5,500 nucleotides of DNA from Oscillospiraceae bacterium. GTDB taxonomy: Bacteria; Bacillota; Clostridia; Oscillospirales; Oscillospiraceae. Location of the stretch: NCBI GenBank assembly GCA_902802215.1, contig CADCLH010000131.1, positions 1 to 5,500 on the forward strand. The letters are read 5' to 3'. The position numbers and the translations under genes were made by a program. Below, piece by piece: positions 1 to 5,320 of the stretch (the stretch's first letter is position 1; every line of letters starts with the position of its first letter). The notes beneath the pieces were generated by a model. It was not told the origin of the DNA. It made no database searches and saw only the letters and a list, made by a program, of their open reading frames with translations.

Positions 1-1028
1 CCGAAGAGCGGCGGCATGCAGGTCGTGCCCACATAGGCGCCCGCCATCTGGATGCCGATGACCGCCTGGGAGTTCTCCGCGCCGAAGTGCGCGGGCGTGG
101 CGTGGATGACCGAGGGGTAGACCGGCGCGCAGCCGAGGCCGAAGACCACGAGCCCTGCGAGGGCGGGCGTTTCGGCGCGGACGGGCAGCAGGATCAGCAG
201 CGCGCCCAGCGCCATCACCGCCGTGCCGAGGCGGATGCTCCGCCGGTCGCCCATGCGGTCGGCGATGAAGCCGTTGAGGAAGCGGCCGAAGGTGATGCCC
301 AGAAAGAACAGCGAGGCAAAGCCCGCCGCGGTCTCGGCGTCCACGCCCCGCGCGCCTGCCAGATAGCTGCTGGCCCAGAGGCCCGCCGTGCTCTCCGCGC
401 CGCAGTAGGCGAAGAAGGCCAGCAGGATGCTCGGGACGCCCGGGATGCGCAGCGCCCCGCGCAGGCCCAGGGGCTGCCGCGGCGTCTCCGTCTCCGAGAC
501 CTTGTCCCCTGCACGCCAGAGCGGCAGCGACAGGAAGAGCAGCGCCGTCAGCACGACCTGGATCACGCTCACCGAGCGGTAGCCGAGCTGCCAGCGCCCG
601 GTCAGGCTGAGGGCCGCGCGCATGATGACCCAGAAGCAGTGCAGCCAGCTCATGTGCCGCGAGGAGTAGTGCAGGGCAACAAAGTTGTTGAGCGCCGCGT
701 CCACCGCGCCCGCGCCCAGCCCGTAGGGGATCGCCCACAGGCACAGCACGCCGACCGAGGGCGAGACCGAGAAGCCGAACAGCGCCGCCGCCGTCATCGC
801 CACGCTGACCGCGGTCACGAGCCCCGCGCCGAAGCGGCGGGTCAGACGGTCGGACAGCAGGCTCGACACGATGGTGCCGCAGGCGATGAGCATGGAGATC
901 ACGCCCGCGAAGGACAGGGGCGCGCCCAGCTCCAGACGCATCAGCGGCCAGGCCGAGCCGAGCAGCGAGTCGGGCAGGCCCAGACTGATGAAGGCCAGAT
1001 AAATGACGGCGAGCAGCAGGGAGAACAT
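1..1028 (-). CDS. MFS permease, 5' part (C-terminus beyond window)
   Basis: This is a membrane transporter of the major facilitator superfamily; its substrate cannot be told from the sequence. Reading leftward from the ATG at 1028, the frame is open for 342 codons to the window edge. It is rich in Leu/Ala/Gly helices broken by short charged loops. Visible family features are an N-terminal helix with LAFISLGLPDSLLGSAWP (residues 11-28), a loop-2 motif SDRLTRRFG (59-67), the helix-4 stretch AIPYGLGAGAVDAALNNF (99-116), a polar central loop (about 172-190) between the two six-helix halves, and a second-half repeat of the loop motif, ADRMGDRRS (256-264). The start is supported by GAGGTGA four bases upstream and by a TTGACA/TATAAT promoter. 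It is divergent from the acetyltransferase gene. Family members known to me have about eight more residues after WLHCFW (residues 128-133), so helix 5 looks shortened in frame. The fold call is firm; a fucose-permease-like or drug-efflux role would be a guess. Confidence 0.9.
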   Translation of the reverse strand, partial: MFSLLLAVIYLAFISLGLPDSLLGSAWPLMRLELGAPLSFAGVISMLIACGTIVSSLLSDRLTRRFGAGLVTAVSVAMTAAALFGFSVSPSVGVLCLWAIPYGLGAGAVDAALNNFVALHYSSRHMSWLHCFWVIMRAALSLTGRWQLGYRSVSVIQVVLTALLFLSLPLWRAGDKVSETETPRQPLGLRGALRIPGVPSILLAFFAYCGAESTAGLWASSYLAGARGVDAETAAGFASLFFLGITFGRFLNGFIADRMGDRRSIRLGTAVMALGALLILLPVRAETPALAGLVVFGLGCAPVYPSVIHATPAHFGAENSQAVIGIQMAGAYVGTTCMPPLF

Positions 1029-1045
1029 CGGATCACCTCATGGAC

Positions 1046-1074
1046 TTGCGAACAGAAGCGCAGTAGGATATAAT
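1046..1074 (+). promoter_or_regulatory. Sigma-A promoter of the GNAT acetyltransferase gene
   Basis: TTGCGA (1046-1051) and TATAAT (1069-1074) are separated by 17 bases. The -10 is perfect and the -35 matches at four of six positions. The expected start site is near 1081, just downstream of an in-frame ATG at 1079. This rules that ATG out for this transcript and favours the ATG at 1136. The promoter lies in the leader of the leftward permease gene. Confidence 0.65.
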
Positions 1075-1088
1075 CAAAATGCGCATCT

Positions 1089-1116
1089 ATTATACGGAAA
1101 GAAGAAAAAATGTCAA
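1089..1116 (-). promoter_or_regulatory. Sigma-A promoter of the MFS permease gene
   Basis: On the minus strand, TTGACA (1116-1111) and TATAAT (1094-1089) are both perfect consensus boxes, separated by 16 bases. The expected start site is near 1082, giving a 5' leader of about 54 bases before the permease ATG. The promoter points left, but it lies inside the leader of the rightward acetyltransferase gene. Confidence 0.8.
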
Positions 1117-1135
1117 CCACGCGGAGGAAGGATCC

Positions 1136-1618
1136 ATGAACATCGAACTGGTACCGGCGTATTCTTATAAGGAAGAGATCGGGGAGCTGTTTGGGGAGTA
1201 CACGGACATGCTCGTCGAGGGCGACCCGGCCTTTCAGGCCTATCTCGATCTCCAGAACTACGACGACGAGCTTCAGCACCTCGAACACAAATACGGTATG
1301 CCGGAGGGGCGGCTGTACCTCGCGCTGGCCGACGGTAAGCCCGCCGGCTGCATCGGCCTGAGAAAGATCGACGACGACAGCTGCGAGCTCAAGCGCCTCT
1401 ACGTCCGCCCGGCCTACCGCGGTCAGGGCCTGAGCCGGGTGCTGATGGACCGCATCCTCGCCGACGCGCGCGCGATCGGCTACAAGGTCATGCTGCTCGA
1501 CACGCTGCCGTTTTTGCAGACCGCGCTGCGGCTGTACAGGGCCTACGGCTTCGAGGAGATCGAACGTTACAACGACAGCCCCATGGACACCTCCATCTAC
1601 ATGCGCCTTACCCTGTAA
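1136..1618 (+). CDS. GNAT family N-acetyltransferase
   Basis: This is probably a cytoplasmic acetyl-CoA-dependent N-acetyltransferase of unknown acceptor, 160 residues long, which is normal for a single-domain GNAT. The sequence shows the strand GKPAGCIGLRKID (67-79), then motif A with ELKRLYVRPAYRGQGLSRVL (84-103). There RGQGLS is the acetyl-CoA pyrophosphate loop, with Ser where many members have Gly. Motif B, ALRLYRAYGFEEIERY (130-145), follows. The N-terminal helix is acidic (EEIGELFGEYTDMLVEGD). The start at 1136 has GGAGGAAGG five or six bases upstream. The longer frame from 1079 would add 19 charged residues, has no ribosome binding site, and begins before the predicted transcript start. 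No terminator is visible after the stop; the thrS promoter begins eight bases later, so read-through into the T-box leader is possible. It is divergently arranged with the permease, which hints at but does not prove a shared role. Confidence 0.9.
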   Translation: MNIELVPAYSYKEEIGELFGEYTDMLVEGDPAFQAYLDLQNYDDELQHLEHKYGMPEGRLYLALADGKPAGCIGLRKIDDDSCELKRLYVRPAYRGQGLSRVLMDRILADARAIGYKVMLLDTLPFLQTALRLYRAYGFEEIERYNDSPMDTSIYMRLTL

Positions 1619-1626
1619 AAAAGGAA

Positions 1627-1655
1627 TTGACAGCGCTTTTTCCCGGTGTTATGAT
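1627..1655 (+). promoter_or_regulatory. Sigma-A promoter of thrS
   Basis: TTGACA (1627-1632) and TATGAT (1650-1655) are separated by 17 bases. The transcript should start near 1661-1662, immediately ahead of the T-box leader. The -35 box begins eight bases after the acetyltransferase stop codon. Confidence 0.85.
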
Positions 1656-1660
1656 ACACA

Positions 1661-1922
1661 GGTCAAAAGGCTTTGACGGAGAGAGCGGATCGACGATGCG
1701 CACAGAGAAGGCGGCCGCAGGCTGCAAGCCGCCTCGCAGAGACGATCCCGGCTACCGCTCCCGAGCCGGACGGAGGAAATGCCGTCCCGGACGTCCCCGT
1801 TACGGATGCAATGAGTGAAATCCCAAGGTGGAACCGTGTATTTGATGCACCCTTGGCCGCAAGGCCGAGGGTGTTTTTGATTCGAGCGATAATTGGGTAT
1901 TATATTATTGGAGGATAAAAAT
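1661..1922 (+). promoter_or_regulatory. T-box riboswitch leader of thrS (tRNA-Thr sensing)
   Basis: The leader binds uncharged tRNA-Thr and then lets transcription continue into thrS. Stem I (about 1678-1761) closes with GGAG/CTCC. It carries GATCG (1688-1692) pairing with CGATC (1743-1747), TGCG/CGCA higher up, an AG-bulge-like AGAGAA (1704-1709), and a GC stem (1710-1715 with 1728-1733) whose loop ends in the typical GGCTGCAA. The specifier loop holds ACC (1754-1756), a Thr codon, followed by the usual purine. A stem III candidate is GGACGG/CCGTCC (1768-1773 with 1782-1787). The T-box itself, AAGGTGGAACCGTG, is at 1825-1838. The antiterminator pairs CCAAGG (1823-1828) with CCTTGG (1851-1856) and GTG (1836-1838) with CAC (1848-1850), leaving the TGGAACC bulge that meets the tRNA 3' end. 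Only about 60 bases separate stem I from the antiterminator, so stem II and the IIA/B pseudoknot seem absent. A small extra hairpin, GTCAAA/TTTGAC (1662-1677), precedes stem I. Confidence 0.95.
1848..1878 (+). terminator. T-box leader terminator, alternative to the antiterminator
   Basis: CACCCTTGGCC (1848-1858) pairs over 11 bp, with one G-T pair, with GGCCGAGGGTG (1863-1873). The loop is GCAA, a GNRA tetraloop, and five T follow. The left arm shares bases 1848-1856 with the antiterminator, so only one of the two structures can form. This is the expected transcription switch. Confidence 0.95.
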
Positions 1923-3683
1923 ATGAAGATCATCTACAAGGACGGCCACGTGGCCGAGTGCCCGGCGGAGGAGGAGCTGCACGTTCTGCGCCACTCCGCG
2001 GCCCACATCATGGCCCAGGCCATCAAGCGCCTGTTCCCGGAGGCGGACTTCGCCTTCGGCCCGGCCACCCAGAACGGCTTCTACTACGACGTCGATCTGG
2101 GCGACAGGAAGCTCGCGCCCGAGGACCTCGAGGCCATCGAGAAGGAAATGAAGAAGATCGTCAAGGAGAACCTGCCGTTCAAGGCCTTCGTGCTGCCCCG
2201 CGAGGAGGCCAAGAAGCTCATGGCCGAGCGCGGCGAGAACTACAAGCTCGAGCATATGGACGATCTGGCCGACGAGACCGAGTTCAGCTTCTTCCAGCAG
2301 GGCGAGTATATCGACATGTGCCTCGGGCCCCATCTGCTGTACACCAAGGCCCTCAAGGCCTTCAAGATCACCCAGCAGTCCGGCGCCTACTGGAAGGACG
2401 ACAGCAGCAACAAGATGCTCACCCGCATCAACGGCGTCGCCTTCCGCACCCAGCAGGAGCTCGACGACTACCTCGTCATGCTCGAGGAGGCCAAGAAGCG
2501 CGACCACCGCAAGCTCGGCCGCGAGCTCGGGCTCTTCGCCTTCCGCGACGAGGCCCCCGGCTTCCCGTTCTACCTGCCCAAGGGCATGGTCCTGCGCAAC
2601 ACCCTGATCGACTACTGGCGCGAGGTCCACAAGAAGTGGGACTACGTCGAGATCATGACCCCGCAGATCATGCGCCGCACCCTGTGGGAGACCTCCGGTC
2701 ACTGGGATCACTACAAGGACAACATGTACACCACCGTCATCGACGGCGAGGACTTCGCGATCAAGCCCATGAACTGCCCCGGCAGCATCCTGGTCTATGA
2801 TCTCGAGCCGCACTCCTACCGCGACCTGCCCCTGCGCTACGGCGAGCTCGGCAACGTCCACCGCCATGAGCTCTCCGGCGCCCTGCACGGCATGTTCCGC
2901 GTGCGCGCCTTCACCCAGGACGACGCCCACATCCTGCTGGCCAAGGAGCAGATCAAGGACGAGGTCATCCGCATCGCCCAGCTCTTCGACGAGGTCTACG
3001 CTCTCTTCGGCCTGCCCTACAAGATCGAGCTGTCCACCATGCCCGAGGACCACATCGGCTCCGTGGAGGACTGGGATATCGCCACCGCCGCCCTCGCCGA
3101 CGCCATCACCAGCATCGGCAAGGAGTATATCGTCAACCCCGGCGACGGCGCCTTCTACGGCCCGAAGCTCGACTTCCACATCCAGGACTGCCTCGGACGC
3201 ACCTGGCAGTGCGGCACCATCCAGCTCGACTACCAGCTGCCCGGCCGCTTCGATCTGACCTACGTCGGCGCAGACGGCGAGGACCACGTCCCCGTCATGA
3301 TCCACCGCGTCGTCTTCGGCTCGATCGAGCGCTTCATCGGCATCATCACCGAGCACTACGCCGGCGCCTTCCCCGTGTGGCTCAGCCCCGTGCAGGTCCG
3401 GGTCATGCCCATCACCGGCCGCGCGGACGAGTACGCCAAGCAGGTCGCGGACAAGCTCTCCGCCCTCGGCGTGCGCGTCGAGACCGACCTCAGAAACGAG
3501 AAGATCGGCTACAAGATCCGCGAGGCGCAGATGCAGAAGCTGCCCTACATGCTCGTCGTCGGCGACCGCGAGGCCGAGAGCGGCAAGGTCGCGGTCCGCA
3601 CCCGCAGCGGCGAGGACCTCGGCGCGATGCCCTTCGACGACTTCGCCGCGAAGATCCTCGACGAGATCAAAACGCGGGCATAA
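1923..3683 (+). CDS. thrS: Threonine--tRNA ligase, short form lacking a full TGS domain
   Basis: This enzyme charges tRNA-Thr with threonine in the cytoplasm using ATP, and it edits mischarged Ser-tRNA-Thr. It has 586 residues, against about 640 in the usual bacterial form. The editing domain (about 20-185) has HSAAH (H24, H28) and DMCLGPH (D131, C133, H137). The class II catalytic core (about 200-480) has KPMNCPGS with zinc ligand C285, motif 2 around HRHELSGALHGMFRVRAF, TQDDAH with H336, and motif 3 HRVVFGSIERFIGI with H461 and R470. The anticodon-binding domain follows (about 487-580). Only about 20 residues precede the first editing motif, so the TGS domain is reduced to its first strand (MKIIYKDGHVAE). 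The ATG at 1923 has GGAGG eight bases upstream; an in-frame TTG at 1893 lies upstream of that site and is not needed. Expression is set by the T-box leader. Thr codons are nearly all ACC, the same as the specifier. Confidence 0.97.
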   Translation: MKIIYKDGHVAECPAEEELHVLRHSAAHIMAQAIKRLFPEADFAFGPATQNGFYYDVDLGDRKLAPEDLEAIEKEMKKIVKENLPFKAFVLPREEAKKLMAERGENYKLEHMDDLADETEFSFFQQGEYIDMCLGPHLLYTKALKAFKITQQSGAYWKDDSSNKMLTRINGVAFRTQQELDDYLVMLEEAKKRDHRKLGRELGLFAFRDEAPGFPFYLPKGMVLRNTLIDYWREVHKKWDYVEIMTPQIMRRTLWETSGHWDHYKDNMYTTVIDGEDFAIKPMNCPGSILVYDLEPHSYRDLPLRYGELGNVHRHELSGALHGMFRVRAFTQDDAHILLAKEQIKDEVIRIAQLFDEVYALFGLPYKIELSTMPEDHIGSVEDWDIATAALADAITSIGKEYIVNPGDGAFYGPKLDFHIQDCLGRTWQCGTIQLDYQLPGRFDLTYVGADGEDHVPVMIHRVVFGSIERFIGIITEHYAGAFPVWLSPVQVRVMPITGRADEYAKQVADKLSALGVRVETDLRNEKIGYKIREAQMQKLPYMLVVGDREAESGKVAVRTRSGEDLGAMPFDDFAAKILDEIKTRA

Positions 3684-3691
3684 TTTTCCAC

Positions 3692-3720
3692 GCATCGTTT
3701 TCTCCGCCCCCCACAAACTA
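3692..3720 (+). promoter_or_regulatory. Candidate forespore (sigma-G-like) promoter of sleB
   Basis: GCATC (3692-3696) and CAAACTA (3714-3720) are separated by 17 bases. As I recall the Bacillus sigma-G consensus, it is about GHATR at -35 and CATNHTA at -10, so each box here has one mismatch. Transcription would start near 3727, in the loop of the thrS terminator. sleB is under sigma-G in Bacillus subtilis, which fits. The match is short and could be chance. Confidence 0.4.
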
Positions 3721-3746
3721 TTCAAAAGTGTTTGTGGGGGGCTTTT
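3707..3746 (+). terminator. Intrinsic terminator of thrS, overlapping the sleB ribosome binding site
   Basis: CCCCCCACAAAC (3707-3718) pairs perfectly over 12 bp with GTTTGTGGGGGG (3730-3741). The loop is 11 bases, and CTTTT follows. The T tract is short (four T, one base away from the stem), so some read-through is likely. The right arm carries the G-run that is the only candidate ribosome binding site for the ATG at 3749. Confidence 0.75.
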
Positions 3747-3748
3747 CC

Positions 3749-4420
3749 ATGAGTAAGGAGAAAAAACGGCTGGTGCTCGCGCTGGCGCTGATCTTCGCCG
3801 TCAACATCTTCATCATCGCCCTGGCGCAGAAGGCCTCGGCCGACCTGTACAAAAAGGGCTCCTCCGGCGCGACCGTGTCGGAGATCCAGAGCCGGCTCAA
3901 AAACTGGGGCTACTACAGCGGCTCGGTCGACGGCGTCTACGGCAGCCAGACCGAGAAGGCCGTGCGCTGGTTCCAGCAGAAAAACGGCCTGCAGGTCGAC
4001 GGCCAGGTCGGCGATCTGACGCTCGCCGCGCTCGGCATGACGCCCAAGGGGAACAGCGGCGGCGCGCGGGGCGGAGACCTCAACCTGCTCGCGCGGCTGA
4101 TCTCCGCCGAGGCCCGCGGCGAGCCCTACGAGGGCCAGGTCGCGGTCGGCGCGGTCGTGCTCAACCGCATTAAGCACCCCTCGTTTCCCAACAGCATCGC
4201 GGGCGTGATCTACCAGCCGGGCGCCTTCTCCTGCCTCGACGACGGGCAGTTCAACGAGCCCGTGGCCGAGAGCGCCTACCGCGCCGCGCAGGACGCCATG
4301 AACGGCTGGGACCCGAGCTACGGCGCCATCTACTACTTCAACCCCGCCACCGCGACCAGCAAGTGGATCTGGTCGAGGCCCCTGATCGTCAACATCGGAA
4401 AACACCGCTTTTGCGCGTAA
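3749..4420 (+). CDS. sleB: SleB-like spore cortex-lytic enzyme (germination-specific peptidoglycan hydrolase)
   Basis: This is a secreted hydrolase or lytic transglycosylase expected to attack muramic-delta-lactam-containing spore cortex during germination. It has 223 residues. A Lys-rich N-terminus and hydrophobic core (8-26) end in an AxA-type signal peptidase site (A29-S30-A31). A peptidoglycan-binding domain of type 1 follows (about 37-95: KGSSGATVSEIQSRLKNWGY, then DGVYGSQTEKAVRWFQ). A Gly-rich linker leads to the SleB catalytic domain (about 110-223), with ISAEARGEPYEGQ (E121 is the likely catalytic acid), VAVGAVVLNRI, the region around GAFSCLDDGQF and the C-terminal IGKHRFCA. The ATG at 3749 puts the signal peptide in the right place. 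The frame is open upstream, but that part is a shadow of thrS. The only nearby ribosome binding site is the G-run in the thrS terminator. The usual partner ypeB is not adjacent. CwlJ is a relative but lacks the binding domain. Confidence 0.93.
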   Translation: MSKEKKRLVLALALIFAVNIFIIALAQKASADLYKKGSSGATVSEIQSRLKNWGYYSGSVDGVYGSQTEKAVRWFQQKNGLQVDGQVGDLTLAALGMTPKGNSGGARGGDLNLLARLISAEARGEPYEGQVAVGAVVLNRIKHPSFPNSIAGVIYQPGAFSCLDDGQFNEPVAESAYRAAQDAMNGWDPSYGAIYYFNPATATSKWIWSRPLIVNIGKHRFCA

Positions 4421-4423
4421 TGC

Positions 4424-4452
4424 TTGAATTGTTCATATTCGTGCGGTATAAT
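4424..4452 (+). promoter_or_regulatory. Sigma-A promoter of the zinc-ribbon membrane protein gene
   Basis: TTGAAT (4424-4429) and TATAAT (4447-4452) are separated by 17 bases. The expected start site is near 4459, about 25 bases before the ATG at 4484. The -35 box begins only three bases after the sleB stop codon, with no terminator between. Confidence 0.75.
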
Positions 4453-4483
4453 GCTCATACGCTGATGAGAAGGAGAGAGCGCT

Positions 4484-5128
4484 ATGGGCTACTGCACATC
4501 CTGCGGCGCGTATATCCCAGACGGGCAGAGCAAATGCCTCGCCTGCGGCTTTGACGAAAACGCCGAGAAAGAACAGAAGACGACAAGCTCCGCCGCGTCC
4601 GCGAGCGCCGCGCAGCAGGCGCCACGGCAGGAGCGCACCCAGCACAAATACCGCCAGTTCGACAGCGACACCCTGCGCAAACAGCTCGACGAGCAGCGCA
4701 AACGTCAGCAGGAGAACAGCCGCAAGTGGGCCGAGACCGAGTACGCCCAGCGCCAGAAGGCCAAGGAGGAGCAGACGCGAAATTTTACGAATACCTCCAG
4801 GACATCGGGGACAAACAACTACACTGACACCGTGAAAAACACGGTCCAAAGCGCCGATCTCAGCAAGCTGATGGCCGGGATGTCCTATGTCAGTGGACTC
4901 TTCCTCGTGCCGATGCTCTTCGCGAAGGACGACGGCTTCGCCGCCTTCCACGCCAAACAGGGCATGAAGCTCTTCCTCGCCGGACTCATCGGCCGCATCG
5001 CCGGCTCCATCATCGGACTGGGCTGGCTCGTGACCCTCGCGCAGATCTACCTGGCCTACGTCGGCATCAAAAACGTGCTCGACGGAAAGCGGAAACCCCT
5101 GCCCTATATCGGAAGCTGGTTCAACTGA
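4484..5128 (+). CDS. Zinc-ribbon protein with C-terminal Tic20/DUF4870-like membrane domain
   Basis: I do not know a function for this 214-residue protein. An N-terminal zinc ribbon has two CxxC knuckles ten residues apart (C4, C7, C18, C21; CTSCGAYIPDGQSKCLACG). A polar, low-complexity and then highly charged stretch (25-100), rich in Gln, Lys, Arg and Glu, may form a helix or coiled coil (about 58-98). A Thr/Asn/Ser linker (101-125) leads to three hydrophobic segments (about 129-147, 162-179 and 180-197). The loop KDDGFAAFHAKQGMKLFL (148-165) resembles the conserved FHAxQ turn of the DUF4870/Tic20-like family of small membrane proteins. The lack of a signal peptide suggests the ribbon faces the cytoplasm. 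Start choice is secure: AGGAGA lies seven bases upstream and there is a good promoter. It seems to be a single-gene unit between sleB and the rRNA operon. Confidence 0.82.
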   Translation: MGYCTSCGAYIPDGQSKCLACGFDENAEKEQKTTSSAASASAAQQAPRQERTQHKYRQFDSDTLRKQLDEQRKRQQENSRKWAETEYAQRQKAKEEQTRNFTNTSRTSGTNNYTDTVKNTVQSADLSKLMAGMSYVSGLFLVPMLFAKDDGFAAFHAKQGMKLFLAGLIGRIAGSIIGLGWLVTLAQIYLAYVGIKNVLDGKRKPLPYIGSWFN

Positions 5129-5152
5129 ACGCCCCCCTTATTTTGTAGCTGA

Positions 5153-5186
5153 TTGCGCCCCAAAACCACAAGATTTTGGGGCGCAA
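5153..5186. other. 13-bp perfect hairpin after the zinc-ribbon gene
   Basis: TTGCGCCCCAAAA (5153-5165) pairs perfectly with TTTTGGGGCGCAA (5174-5186) around an 8-base loop. Its position, 24 bases after the stop codon, suits a transcription terminator. However, the plus-strand tail is A-rich rather than T-rich, and the minus strand has no T tract either. It may stop transcription weakly or stabilise the 3' end of the mRNA. Confidence 0.6.
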
Positions 5187-5212
5187 AAATTCGCAAAAAA
5201 TTCACCGGAAAA

Positions 5213-5256
5213 ACGCAAAAAAAGTGTTGACAAAAGGCATTTTCGGGTGGTATATT
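5213..5256 (+). promoter_or_regulatory. rRNA operon promoter P1 with A-tract upstream element
   Basis: TTGACA (5227-5232) and TATATT (5251-5256) are separated by 18 bases. The A-rich stretch ACGCAAAAAAAGTG lies immediately upstream (5213-5226) and resembles an UP element. Transcription would begin near 5261-5263 at a purine. Confidence 0.75.
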
Positions 5257-5320
5257 ATGCGAGCACTCGGCCTTAGCCGACTGCCGCAAGCTGTCCGACA
5301 GGGATCGATTTTTTCACGAT

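Noticed and set aside
87..1073. Long plus-strand open frame opposite the permease gene
   Set aside because: Its product is an Arg/Ala/Gln-rich low-complexity chain with no domain, typical of an antisense shadow in GC-rich DNA. The minus-strand frame gives a clear MFS protein.
1079..1135. Upstream ATG adding 19 residues to the acetyltransferase
   Set aside because: It lies before the predicted transcript start, has no ribosome binding site, and adds a charged stretch foreign to the GNAT fold. The ATG at 1136 has a strong GGAGG.
1893..1922. TTG start adding ten residues to ThrRS
   Set aside because: The extra codons would translate the thrS ribosome binding site itself, and the ATG at 1923 has ideal spacing from it.
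1627..1933. Small open frames on both strands in the thrS leader
   Set aside because: They overlap the promoter and the T-box structure, lack ribosome binding sites and have no recognisable sequence.
1905..3725. 606-codon minus-strand open frame antisense to thrS
   Set aside because: It exactly mirrors thrS and gives a Val/Leu/Asp/Ala-rich repetitive product without motifs. This is a codon-bias artefact, and there is no ribosome binding site.
3209..3748. N-terminal extension of the SleB frame into thrS
   Set aside because: The upstream part is an Arg-rich out-of-frame reading of thrS. The signal peptide begins right after the ATG at 3749.
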